A DNA stretch of 64,000 nt from Actinomycetota bacterium (GTDB lineage Bacteria > Actinomycetota > Acidimicrobiia > Acidimicrobiales > Aldehydirespiratoraceae), in contig JAPOHW010000005.1 of the NCBI GenBank assembly GCA_029979265.1, forward strand, positions 62,001 to 126,000. Reading direction: 5' to 3'. Below the pieces are notes generated by a model that made no database searches, had not been told where the DNA came from, and saw only the letters and a list, made by a program, of their open reading frames with translations. Positions 43,513-52,215 of this stretch are shown here, one piece after another (within the stretch, counting starts at the first letter, position 1; each line of letters begins with the position of its first letter). Made by a program: the position numbers and the translations under genes.

Positions 43513-43578
43513 GTTAAATATTCCCTCCCCTAGTTGCGGCGTGGTCTAACCGGCCTGCGACCGGGCCACGACGCATTT

Positions 43579-43594
43579 CTGACAATCGTATCAC
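43579..43594. promoter_or_regulatory. Partial family A site, substrate-binding-protein side
   Basis: CTGACA, spacer ATCG, TATCAC: the left half is perfect with TTT before it; the right half has one mismatch in GTCA and ends in C. It is 67 bases upstream of the leftward lipoprotein GTG. Confidence 0.35.
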
Positions 43595-43659
43595 CTCGCC
43601 GAGACAATATCTAGACCTCATTTGAGAGAGACCCAACGTGAACGTTGCCCACGAGTGAG

Positions 43660-43675
43660 TTGACAGCATCGTCAG
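43660..43675. promoter_or_regulatory. Family A site upstream of Liv permease gene
   Basis: TTGACA, spacer GCAT, CGTCAG followed by AA. Exact consensus match, 41 bases before the GTG at 43717. Between it and the gene lies the run of eight G (43703-43710) that must serve as the Shine-Dalgarno. Confidence 0.55.
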
Positions 43676-43716
43676 AAATCCGCCAACCTTACTGGAACTA
43701 AAGGGGGGGGTACGCA

Positions 43717-46509
43717 GTGTCATCGATTCTGCCGTTCATCGTCGCGGGCATCGCCTTCGGGTCCATTTACGGGCTTGCCGCGACAGGACTGGTGTTGACG
43801 TACAAGACGTCAGGCATCTTCAACTTCGGACATGGAGCGTTGGCCACGGCCGCCGCCTACGTCTTCTACTGGATGCATTACGACCATGGCTGGGACTGGA
43901 AGCTTTCTGCCGTGGTGTCCATCCTGGTGGTTGGCCCTGTGCTCGGACTCGTCATGGAACGCATCGCACGTGTGCTCGCGCACCAGCGCACGGCGTGGAA
44001 GGTCGTTGGGACAGTGGGACTCATCTTGCTGGTCCAGGGCATCGGAACACTTAAATACGGCTCCGACACGAGGGCGGCACGGCCCACGTACCTCCCGAGT
44101 GGTGACGATTTCTTCCGCTTCGCAAGCGTCAACATCCGCTACTCGCAGGTCACAGTGAGCGCGATCGCACTGATCGTCGTCATCGCGCTCTACGTGCTCT
44201 TCCGCTTCACACGTTTGGGCATCGCCATGCGTGCCGTAGTGGACGATCCAGATCTGCTTGATCTGCAGGGCATCAGCCCGACCCGCGTCCGGCGTACTTC
44301 GTGGATCATCGGAGCGACGCTGGCGTCGCTCTCCGGTGTACTGATCCTACCCTTCCTCGGCCTCAACGCGATCACCCTGACCTTCCTGGTGGTGCAGACG
44401 TTCGGCGCAGCGGCCATCGGCGCCTTCGCCAGTATTCCTCTTGCGTTCGTCGGCGGCCTGGTGGTCGGCGTCGGCGAGTCCATCCTCACGAAGTACGAGA
44501 TCACCTATCCGACGATCGCCGGCCTCTCGAAGGGCCTGCCGTTCATCATCCTGATCATCGTGATGCTGGCGACACCGAAGCACAAGCTCGCACCACCGTC
44601 GGCCGCCGAAGCTCGGCCGGCCCTCGAATGGCGCGGACCGATCTCGCTCCGCTTGGGCGTTGGGACGGCTGTGTTCGCCGTGCTGGCGGCGGTCCCATTC
44701 TTCACTGAGTCGAAGCTCAACCCGTATTGGATCACCGCCCTGTCGGTCACGCTCGTCATGTTGTCACTGGGCCTGCTGGTGCGGACCGCCGGCATCGTCT
44801 CGCTCTGTACGGCCGCGTTCATGGCGATCGGCGCAGTCTCGTTCTCGCAAATGCACGTCGACGTGGGGTTCCCATGGTTCGTCGCAGTACTGCTCGCCGG
44901 CTTGATCGCAGTGCCCGTTGGTGCGCTCGTCGCGATTCCATCGATCCGACTCTCCGGCCTTTTTCTTGCCCTGGCGACGCTTGGGTTCGGATTACTCATC
45001 GAGCGGGTCTTTTACCGTCGTTCGTTCATGTTCACCTTGCTCGCTGAAGGCCGCAAGGCTCCACGGCCTAGCTGGGCGGACTCGAATCGGGCCTACTACT
45101 GGGTGGTCCTTGCGTTCGTCCTCGCCGCGGTAATCGTGATCGCCGCGATCAACCGCGGCCGACTTGGCCGTATCCTCGCAGCGACCGGTGAATCTCCCCG
45201 AGCGGTCTCCACGCTCGGTCTCAGCGTCAACACCTCGCGGGTGATCGTGTTCTGCATCGGCGCCTACATCGCCGCGATCGGTGGAGCGCTCCAAGCCGGT
45301 GCCACCCAGCAGATCTCGGCGGAGAGCATCTACTACTCGTCGTTCAACTCGATTGTGCTGATCGCGATTCTCGCCCTGGCGCCGTTTCGAGTGCCGTGGT
45401 ACGCGATTTTTGCCGGTGTCACGCAAGTCATCCCGGCCTACATCGAGGGGCACAACACCGTGCACGTGCTGACCATCATTTTCGGCTTCTTCTCGATCGT
45501 GATCGCACTCCAGGGCGGACCTCACGGGATGCCGCCGAAACTCCAGCAGTTCTTCGAAGCGAAGTTCGGCCCGAGTCATCTCCGGACGCGCCGACCCGTC
45601 TCTCCGGGCGAGGTCGACCTGCGGCGCCCGGTGCCCGACGTCCTTACTGGGGGTGCCCCAGGTCTGGCGATCGACGAACTGACGGTCCGCTTCGGGGGAC
45701 TCGTCGCCGTCCACGAGGTCACACTCCGGGCACCGGTAGGCCGGATCACCGGCCTGATCGGGCCGAACGGCGCCGGCAAGACGACTACGTTCAATTCGTG
45801 CAGCGGTTTGAACCGCCCGACGTCCGGCAGGGTCACGTTGCACGGTCGTGATGTGTCGAAAACCTCGGCACCAGGTCGCGCCCGTCAAGGGCTCGGCCGA
45901 ACGTTCCAGATCATGGAGTTGTGCGAGTCGCTCACCGTCGCCGACAACGTCGCGCTCGGCCGCGAATCGAGTCAGGCCGGAGCCAGGGTGCTCAGCCAGG
46001 TGTTCGCTCCCCGATCCGACATCGAGGTCCGAGATCTGGTGACCGCCGAAGCGCTCGAGCTCTGTGGGATCACTGACTTGGCATCGACACAGGCAGGGGC
46101 GCTTTCCACCGGTCAGCGACGACTCGTCGAACTCGCCCGCTGTCTCGCTGGTCCCTTCGACATCCTCCTTCTCGACGAGCCCTCATCGGGCCTCGACCAC
46201 GACGAGACGGCACGGTTCGGCGAGATCCTGCAATCTGTCGTCCGCGAGCGGGGGTGCGGCATCCTGCTCGTGGAGCACGACATGTCGCTCGTCATGGACG
46301 TGTGTAAGTACATCTACGTGCTCGACTTCGGGCGTCTCATTTTCGAGGGCACGTCGGCCGAGGTCGCTACGAGCCCTGACGTGCAGGCGGCCTACCTCGG
46401 CACCGAGACCTCTCACACCGCCGAACTAGAACGCACCCATGAATCCCATGAGCACGCCGAACCGGTTGACGGGAACGAACAGCACGAATCGAAGGGAGCC
46501 CAGTCATGA
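43717..46509 (+). CDS. LivH-LivM-LivG fusion: branched-chain-type ABC transporter permeases and ATPase
   Basis: A 930-residue protein joining three normally separate subunits. Residues 1-290: LivH-like permease (FGSIYGLAATGLVLTYKTSG, FNFGHGAL). Residues about 310-600: LivM-like permease (TAAFMAIGAVSFSQM, SIRLSGLFLALATLGFG). Residues 648-900: LivG ATPase with Walker A GPNGAGKTT (682-690), signature LSTGQ (796-800), Walker B ILLLDE (816-821) and EHD switch. A His/Glu-rich tail ends it. GTG start at 43717. LivF follows with an ATGA overlap and the binding protein is divergent, completing an importer. Confidence 0.9.
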   Translation: MSSILPFIVAGIAFGSIYGLAATGLVLTYKTSGIFNFGHGALATAAAYVFYWMHYDHGWDWKLSAVVSILVVGPVLGLVMERIARVLAHQRTAWKVVGTVGLILLVQGIGTLKYGSDTRAARPTYLPSGDDFFRFASVNIRYSQVTVSAIALIVVIALYVLFRFTRLGIAMRAVVDDPDLLDLQGISPTRVRRTSWIIGATLASLSGVLILPFLGLNAITLTFLVVQTFGAAAIGAFASIPLAFVGGLVVGVGESILTKYEITYPTIAGLSKGLPFIILIIVMLATPKHKLAPPSAAEARPALEWRGPISLRLGVGTAVFAVLAAVPFFTESKLNPYWITALSVTLVMLSLGLLVRTAGIVSLCTAAFMAIGAVSFSQMHVDVGFPWFVAVLLAGLIAVPVGALVAIPSIRLSGLFLALATLGFGLLIERVFYRRSFMFTLLAEGRKAPRPSWADSNRAYYWVVLAFVLAAVIVIAAINRGRLGRILAATGESPRAVSTLGLSVNTSRVIVFCIGAYIAAIGGALQAGATQQISAESIYYSSFNSIVLIAILALAPFRVPWYAIFAGVTQVIPAYIEGHNTVHVLTIIFGFFSIVIALQGGPHGMPPKLQQFFEAKFGPSHLRTRRPVSPGEVDLRRPVPDVLTGGAPGLAIDELTVRFGGLVAVHEVTLRAPVGRITGLIGPNGAGKTTTFNSCSGLNRPTSGRVTLHGRDVSKTSAPGRARQGLGRTFQIMELCESLTVADNVALGRESSQAGARVLSQVFAPRSDIEVRDLVTAEALELCGITDLASTQAGALSTGQRRLVELARCLAGPFDILLLDEPSSGLDHDETARFGEILQSVVRERGCGILLVEHDMSLVMDVCKYIYVLDFGRLIFEGTSAEVATSPDVQAAYLGTETSHTAELERTHESHEHAEPVDGNEQHESKGAQS

Positions 46510-47225
46510 GCGAGAGCACTTCTGTGCCCGCATTGGAACTGAAAGGCGTGACTGCCGGATACGAGAACACGACGATCCTGCGCGATGTACAACTCGTGGT
46601 GCCGGCAGGGTCGGTCGTCGCGCTCATCGGCCCCAACGGAGCGGGGAAGTCCACCTTGCTCAAGACTGTCTCGGGTCTCGTCAAGCCGACTTCGGGAACC
46701 GTCCAGTTGTTCGGTGAGGACGTCACCGAGTTGCAACCCAATCGGCGTGCCCGCAAGGGCTTGTGCCACATCCCTGAGGGACGAGGCATTTACAAGCGGT
46801 TGACCGTGCGCGAGAACCTCCTCATGCAGGCAGACGCGGGCGATGAGGAGGGAGCGATCGAGCGGGCGACAGAGGCGTTCCCGGTACTCGGTAAGCGCCT
46901 CCAACAGTTGGCCGGGACGCTGTCGGGCGGCGAGCAGCAGATGTTGTCGATGGCCCGTACCTACACCCGCGACCAACGTCTGATCCTGGTCGACGAGGCG
47001 TCGCTGGGCCTGGCTCCGATCATCGTGGACGCGATTTTCGCGTTCTTGCACAGGATCGTGGCCGAGAAGGGCACCTCGTTGCTCATCGTCGACCAGTTCG
47101 TCCATCGCGCCCTCGACATGGCACAGACCGCATACGTGCTGAACCGGGGCGAGATCACCCTCTGGGGGACGTCCGAGGAACTCAGCAACATGGACGTGTT
47201 CGCTGAATACCTAAGCAGTCACTGA
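46506..47225 (+). CDS. LivF-type ABC transporter ATP-binding protein
   Basis: A 239-residue ATPase: Walker A GPNGAGKST (42-50), the LivF-typical IPEGRGIYKRLTVRENL, signature LSGGEQQ (139-145) and Walker B LILVDEA (159-165). The usual Glu of Walker B is followed by ASLGLAP as in LivF. It pairs with the LivG domain of the fusion protein. ATGA overlap with the upstream gene; convergent with the alpha/beta hydrolase gene 17 bases on. Confidence 0.93.
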   Translation: MSESTSVPALELKGVTAGYENTTILRDVQLVVPAGSVVALIGPNGAGKSTLLKTVSGLVKPTSGTVQLFGEDVTELQPNRRARKGLCHIPEGRGIYKRLTVRENLLMQADAGDEEGAIERATEAFPVLGKRLQQLAGTLSGGEQQMLSMARTYTRDQRLILVDEASLGLAPIIVDAIFAFLHRIVAEKGTSLLIVDQFVHRALDMAQTAYVLNRGEITLWGTSEELSNMDVFAEYLSSH

Positions 47226-47242
47226 GCACGCCGGTCTCGGCT

Positions 47243-48187
47243 TCAGAGGAAATCGTCGAGGAGCGCCACCATTGCCGCCGGCTGATCGCTCTGAATCGCG
47301 TGACCGGCACCAGGGACCGACTCGACCCGGACATTGGGGAGGCGCCGACGGAACTCGTCGACGTCCTCGGGGAGGACGAACACCGACTCTCCGCCGACCA
47401 TCAGCATGGTCGGGACCGTGATCGTGTCCACGTCGTCCCACATCGGGGTGAAGTCGACCCACCTACGTGACACGTCCGTCCGATCCGCGCCGCCGAGGTC
47501 GTAGCGCCAGCGCCATCGCCCGTCGGGGAGTCGAACCATGTTGTGCCGGAGGCCGCGCCGAACCCCGGGTTCGGTACGGAACGGTGATGCCGCCATCGTG
47601 ACATCGAAGACCGCCTCGAACGATTCGTAGATCGGCGGCCCGCTCACCAGCGCAACGGTGCCGCGCTGCTCGGGCGTCATGACTCGACCTTCATCGTTGA
47701 CCGATGGCGTGACGTCGACGATCACTGCGCGGCGCACGAGGTCGGCACGAGTGGCCGCCAGGCGGGTCGTCGTCGCACCACCGAGCGACATGCCGACCAC
47801 ACCGGCGGCGCTCGGCGCCACCCGTTCCATCACCTCGGCGACCGCTATCGCATTCTCCCACGGCCCGTAGTTGCCGTCGCTACGTCGATCCGAGTGCCCG
47901 TGGCCGGGGAGGTCGATCGCCAGCGCCGGTCGACCGAGGGCGACGATCACGCTGTCCCACGTGTGGGCGTTCTGTCCGCCGCCGTGCAGGAACACGACCT
48001 CGGGATCGGAATCGCCCCAACGGATCACGCTGAGCATCTGCCCCGATCCGAGCGTGACCGACGCTCGACGCGGCACGTGCGGACCAGGCCACGCGACGCT
48101 CATCTCGGCCGCGTTCTCAGCGACCAGCGCGAACTCGTCGTAGGGCTCGGCGTCGTCGAGCGCTGGGGGGAATTCGAGTGCGGACAT
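47243..48187 (-). CDS. Alpha/beta hydrolase
   Basis: A 314-residue alpha/beta-hydrolase. The oxyanion segment is LHGGGQNAHTW (68 onward), the nucleophile Ser134 in GMSLGG, the acid probably in the LPEDVDE loop and the His in GAGHAI near the end. Architecture fits meta-cleavage-product or epoxide/ester hydrolases; GTGA-type coupling to catabolic genes suggests a C-C or ester hydrolase in the route. ATG 48187 overlaps the stop of the crotonase remnant by one base. Confidence 0.85.
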   Translation of the reverse strand: MSALEFPPALDDAEPYDEFALVAENAAEMSVAWPGPHVPRRASVTLGSGQMLSVIRWGDSDPEVVFLHGGGQNAHTWDSVIVALGRPALAIDLPGHGHSDRRSDGNYGPWENAIAVAEVMERVAPSAAGVVGMSLGGATTTRLAATRADLVRRAVIVDVTPSVNDEGRVMTPEQRGTVALVSGPPIYESFEAVFDVTMAASPFRTEPGVRRGLRHNMVRLPDGRWRWRYDLGGADRTDVSRRWVDFTPMWDDVDTITVPTMLMVGGESVFVLPEDVDEFRRRLPNVRVESVPGAGHAIQSDQPAAMVALLDDFL

Positions 48188-48618
48188 CAGTGCTCCCTTC
48201 GATCGAGGAAACGGGCAATACCTTCCTGGAGTGACGGTCCCGTCACGAGTGCGGCGAAGCGTTCGCTCTCGAGGGCGACGAAGTCGCCGAACCACAGTCG
48301 CTCGGTCCCAACGAAGTTCGACTTCATCGACCTGAGCGCATCCGACGACGCATTGCGGAGCTTCGTGACAGCGGTCCAGGCGAGCCCGGCGCCGGCACAG
48401 GACCCATTGATCGCGGCGATCGTCTCGGCTGGCATCTCGTGGAGGAGGTCCGCCACTTCCGGGTCGCGGCGGTCGGGTATCGGTGGCGCAAGTTCGTTCA
48501 GATCGCAGCATGAAGCGTCGAGATCCGCTCCGGGGCAGAAGAAACGATCGCCGGCCACGGTCAGCACGACGATCCGAACGTCGGTTTGGCGAGCCACGGC
48601 TTGCAAGGTGTCGCTCAT
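48187..48618 (-). pseudogene. Crotonase remnant (N-terminal truncation and internal deletion)
   Basis: A 143-codon open frame that starts (ATG 48618) well inside the crotonase fold. DVRIVVLTVAGDRFFCPGADL is the first oxyanion segment and AAINGSCAGAGLAWT the second, but the sequence then jumps to ALRSMKSNFVGTERLWFGDFVALESERF and the normal C-terminus. About 50 N-terminal and roughly 100 central residues, including the active-site helix, are absent. The frame is open and tightly packed between neighbours, so it may still be translated; as an enzyme it should be dead. Confidence 0.68.
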
Positions 48619-48619
48619 C

Positions 48620-49375
48620 TCAACGGCCCCGCCATTCGGGCGGGCGCTTCTCGAGGAACGAGCGCACGCCCTCTTCGGCGTCGGCGGCCCCGGCAATCGC
48701 CCTCGTTGCCGCGTCGGTACGCTCCCAGCCTTGCTCATGGTCGTCGGCGATCCGGTCGTTCACCGCCGCCAGGCAAGCCCGGACCGACAGCGGCGCATTC
48801 CGGCAGATCCGGTGCGCCATCGCCGTCGCCGTGGCGAGGACCGAGCCGGGCTCGGCCAACGCGTTCACGAAACCCACCGAGTGGGCGCGCTCGGCTGAGA
48901 TCGGTTCACCGGTCAGGATCAGTTCACGCGCCACGTTGAGCGGCAGCGATTGCGGACCGCGGAAGAGTCCACCACATGTCGGGACGACGCCGATCGACAC
49001 CTCAGGCAGACCGAAACGAGCGTCAGTCGACGCCACGACCAGGTCGCAGGCCATCACGATCTCCATTCCGCCCCCCAGCGCGAAACCTTCGATGGCTGCG
49101 ATCAGCGGTTTGGTGCGCCGGCGTCTGATGATCCCGTACTCGCCCCCGCGCTCGGTCACGTAATCGCCGCCAGCGGTCAGGTCGCTACCCGCGCAGAAGA
49201 ACGTCGGCCCCCCCGTGAGTACGCCGATCCAAAGGTCCGGGTCGTCATCGAGCTCGTCGAGTGCTGCACTCAGCTCGTTGGCCAGAGCACGATCGACCGC
49301 GTTGCGCTTCTCCTCCCGCTGAAGGGTGACGACCAGGATGTGGCCGTCGCGTCTGCACTCAACGAGTTCGGTCAC
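48620..49375 (-). CDS. Enoyl-CoA hydratase/isomerase family protein
   Basis: A 251-residue crotonase. The GTG at 49375 overlaps the amidohydrolase stop (GTGA). PTFFCAGSDLTAGG and EGFALGGGMEIVMACDLVVAS form the oxyanion hole, ARFGLPEVSIGVVPTCGG the active-site segment, and FLEKRPPEWRGR the C-terminus. Probably hydrates or hydrolyses an enoyl- or ring-CoA in the operon at 47-53 kb. Confidence 0.9.
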   Translation of the reverse strand: MTELVECRRDGHILVVTLQREEKRNAVDRALANELSAALDELDDDPDLWIGVLTGGPTFFCAGSDLTAGGDYVTERGGEYGIIRRRRTKPLIAAIEGFALGGGMEIVMACDLVVASTDARFGLPEVSIGVVPTCGGLFRGPQSLPLNVARELILTGEPISAERAHSVGFVNALAEPGSVLATATAMAHRICRNAPLSVRACLAAVNDRIADDHEQGWERTDAATRAIAGAADAEEGVRSFLEKRPPEWRGR

Positions 49376-50517
49376 CGTGCGCCGGGTGCGTCGGTGCCGT
49401 TGGCGGGCGCTGGTGGAACGTGAGGGAATAACTCCTCGAACGTACCGACGGTCATCCGACGCATCGATGCCTCGTCGACGTCGTCGAATAGTTCGTGCAA
49501 CGTCTTTTGAGTGTGGCCGAACGTACCCTCGATGTGCGGGTAGTCGCTGCCCCAACAGACGTTCCGCCACCCCATCGCCGTCATCGCAGTGACCGCCGAT
49601 CGGTCGTGCTGGAACGAGGCGTACACGTTCTCGTACAGGTACTCGCTCGGGAGACGCCGTAGCTGCGGATTCACCATCGACTGGTGCTGACGGTACGCCT
49701 CGTCGAGTCGATCGGCCACGAACGGGCCCCAGGTCGCGCCACCTTCGGACACCAGCGCCTTGATGCCCGGATGCCGGTCGAAGACCCCCGACGAAATCAT
49801 CTTGGTGATGGCCCGTTGCCCGCCGTAGGTGGTCTCCATGTAGTTGATCAGTGCCCCGCCGGGCCCACGGAAGTAGGCACCGTGCATCGTCGAGGCATCA
49901 TGGGCCTCAGTGCCGATGTGGAACGCGACGACGAGACCGGTCTCTTCGATCGCGGACCACACCGGTTCCCAGTCGTCGGTGTAGTGCCAGTCGCGGGCGC
50001 CAAGACCCGGGGTGACCGAAAAGTACGCAGCTGCAAACCCGATGTCCGCGACACGGTGGATCTCGGCGACGGCGTGCTCGGCATCGAGGAGTGGGATCGT
50101 GGCCGTGCACACGTAGCGTGAATCGAAGCGCTGGTATTCGAACGCCCAGTCGTTGATCGCCGCACAACCGGCGGCGAGCAGCTTCGGGTCCTGGATCGAC
50201 GACATCCAGATGCCGATCGACGGGTAGACGAGCTCAGCCCAGATCCCCTCCTGGTCGAGATCGTGCAAACGGAGCCTCATGTCGTTTGCGCCCGGGGCTC
50301 GCTCTTCGACGGTCAGTCCGTTCACGTCGGTGAGGCCGGTGACCTTGGGCATCTGTCGCCGGAACGCCTGCCCGTCGATGTGGAGCGTCTCGTGCGTTCC
50401 GTCCGGGTCCTTCTCGGACCGCGGCATTCGATCGGCGAGATCCTTCGGCAGGCTCGAGGCAAACAGGTCGTCCGGCTCGACCAGATGAGAGTCGCCGGAG
50501 TTGGCCCAGATTTTCAT
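49372..50517 (-). CDS. Amidohydrolase-2 family metal-dependent hydrolase
   Basis: A 381-residue protein paralogous to that at 15452: IWANSGDSHLVEPDDLF at the start with Asp-x-His metal ligands, HIGTEAHD in mid-protein and WGSDYPHIEGTFGHTQ near the end. AAGGAG stands six bases before the ATG. It lies between DUF35/thiolase-like genes and a crotonase, suggesting hydrolysis or decarboxylation within one pathway. Confidence 0.87.
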   Translation of the reverse strand: MKIWANSGDSHLVEPDDLFASSLPKDLADRMPRSEKDPDGTHETLHIDGQAFRRQMPKVTGLTDVNGLTVEERAPGANDMRLRLHDLDQEGIWAELVYPSIGIWMSSIQDPKLLAAGCAAINDWAFEYQRFDSRYVCTATIPLLDAEHAVAEIHRVADIGFAAAYFSVTPGLGARDWHYTDDWEPVWSAIEETGLVVAFHIGTEAHDASTMHGAYFRGPGGALINYMETTYGGQRAITKMISSGVFDRHPGIKALVSEGGATWGPFVADRLDEAYRQHQSMVNPQLRRLPSEYLYENVYASFQHDRSAVTAMTAMGWRNVCWGSDYPHIEGTFGHTQKTLHELFDDVDEASMRRMTVGTFEELFPHVPPAPANGTDAPGAR

Positions 50518-50527
50518 GGTGGCTCCT

Positions 50528-50986
50528 TCAGGATGTGATGGGACGGAATCGCGGCGTCGACATCTCGTCGTTCACGTGTTCGAAGACGATCTCGACACGG
50601 TCACCGATCTTCACGGTGTCAGGGTCGACGTCGATGATGTTGACGAGCATCCGTGCGCCGGCACCTTGGGTTCCGTCGAGCTCGACCACGCCCGACACGT
50701 ACGGACAGCAGTCGATCAGGTCGGGGTGGAGTGGATGCCGAACAACGGTGAAGCTGTAGATCGTGCCGGTGCCCGGCAACTCTCGGAAATCGTGGTCGCG
50801 CGACTGACACTTGAAGCAGAACGGCGACGGCGGCATGCGGAAGGTCCCGCACCCCGTGCAGTGCTGGCACACGAGCCGGTCGTCCTTGGCTGCGTCCCAG
50901 AACGGCTGGGCCATCTCGTCGGCGTGGGTCTCGAACAGAATCGTCGGGAACACGCCCTTGGTAAGGGGTCCGAAATCTCCAGCCAT
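50528..50986 (-). CDS. DUF35 OB-fold/zinc-ribbon protein
   Basis: A 152-residue DUF35 protein: zinc ribbon CTGC, ten residues, CFKC (an additional CQHC precedes it), then the OB-fold starting GTIYSFTVV. It lies two bases after the thiolase-like gene at 50989, the standard pairing seen for Ltp2-ChsH2 type aldolase complexes, and so probably delivers the acyl-CoA to that partner. Confidence 0.9.
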   Translation of the reverse strand: MAGDFGPLTKGVFPTILFETHADEMAQPFWDAAKDDRLVCQHCTGCGTFRMPPSPFCFKCQSRDHDFRELPGTGTIYSFTVVRHPLHPDLIDCCPYVSGVVELDGTQGAGARMLVNIIDVDPDTVKIGDRVEIVFEHVNDEMSTPRFRPITS

Positions 50987-50988
50987 GA

Positions 50989-52215
50989 TCAGACGTCCTT
51001 CCGCAAGATGGCTCCGGAGACGGGCAGGCCGGCCGGCCCTCCCGTCACGAGGGCGACTTCGGCGCCCTCGACTTGGTTGGCGGCTGTCCCGCGCAACTGC
51101 TCGACGGCTTCGCGTACGTGCGTCATGCCGATGATGTACGCCTCGGAAAGGTTGCCCCCGTGGGTGTTGACGGGGATCGACCCTGTTCCGTACCTGATGT
51201 TGCCATCGGCGACAAACGGACCGCCTTCGCCAATCGGACAGAAGCCGTAATCCTCGAGTTGGATCAGCACCATCGGAGCGAAGTGGTCGTAGAGCAAGGC
51301 GACGTCGACATCGGACGGACCCACACCCGCCATCTCGTACATCCGCTGGGCGACCGGACGGTGCCCAGAGGTGGCAAAGTGCTCATCAGGCGTCTGGAAG
51401 TACTTGAAGAGCGCAGGCCCCCAACGTCCGGCTCCACCGTGGCTGGCGGCGCTGATCAGCACCGGAGGCTGTCTGAGGGTGCGGGCACGCTCGACCGAGG
51501 TGGTGATCACCGCGACCGCCCCGTCGGACTCCATCGTGTAGTCGAAGAGGCACAGCGGGTCATTGATCATACGGGCGTTGAAGTAGTCGTCGATTGTGAG
51601 CGGCTCGGGTCTGAGCGCACGCGGGTTCGTCGAGGCGTTCCGACGGCTCGACAACGCAACCTCGGCGATCTGCTCTCGGGTCGTTCCGTACAGGTGCATG
51701 TGCCGACTGGTGATCTGAGCGAAGCTGTGTCCAGGCGACAACAGGCCGTTGTTCGCGGTGAACGCAGCCGACGGGGCGATGCCGCTCCCGCCGTAGGGGC
51801 TACCGCCCTCGGACATCATGGCGTACTGCAGCATGCCGCCCACAGCGGATCCGCCCAGGCGTTTGTTGAGCTGTTGCAGCGTCATCAGGCTGACGATCGT
51901 GGTGGCCTGACCGGTCGCGATCGCCGCTGCGGCGACGCCGAGAGCACCGACACACCCGCCACCGCCCGAGGTGGTGGTCGTAGCCCAACGGATCTCGGGC
52001 ACGCCGAGCTCAGCGCCCACTGTCGCTGGATCGCAGGAGCTGGAGTAGATCGAGAAACCGTCCAGGTCGTCGATCGTCAGACCTGCGTCGTCGAGTGCGG
52101 CGAGGATCGCCGTGCAGGCCATCGACAGCTCGGTCTCCGGGTACGACTGACCACGCTTGTAGTACTCGGTGGTGCCGACTCCGACGATGGCGCACTTGTC
52201 GCGAATGGTGTTCAA
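50989..52215 (-). CDS. Thiolase-fold protein of the lipid-transfer/aldolase (Ltp2-like) group
   Basis: A 408-residue thiolase-superfamily protein. The nucleophile region reads TTTTSGGGGCVGALGV, without the thiolase Cys context, and the usual CHPxG is replaced by THGGNLSEAYIIGM; YDHFAPM is retained. These are features of aldolase-type Ltp2 relatives. With the adjacent DUF35 protein it likely forms a C-C lyase complex. ATGA overlap with the metallophosphoesterase gene upstream. Confidence 0.8.
   Translation of the reverse strand: MNTIRDKCAIVGVGTTEYYKRGQSYPETELSMACTAILAALDDAGLTIDDLDGFSIYSSSCDPATVGAELGVPEIRWATTTTSGGGGCVGALGVAAAAIATGQATTIVSLMTLQQLNKRLGGSAVGGMLQYAMMSEGGSPYGGSGIAPSAAFTANNGLLSPGHSFAQITSRHMHLYGTTREQIAEVALSSRRNASTNPRALRPEPLTIDDYFNARMINDPLCLFDYTMESDGAVAVITTSVERARTLRQPPVLISAASHGGAGRWGPALFKYFQTPDEHFATSGHRPVAQRMYEMAGVGPSDVDVALLYDHFAPMVLIQLEDYGFCPIGEGGPFVADGNIRYGTGSIPVNTHGGNLSEAYIIGMTHVREAVEQLRGTAANQVEGAEVALVTGGPAGLPVSGAILRKDV

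Noticed and set aside
43495-43516. GGAATATTTAACGTGATTTC at the lipoprotein start as a family B site
   Set aside because: Only about 12 of 20 positions agree and arm symmetry is poor.
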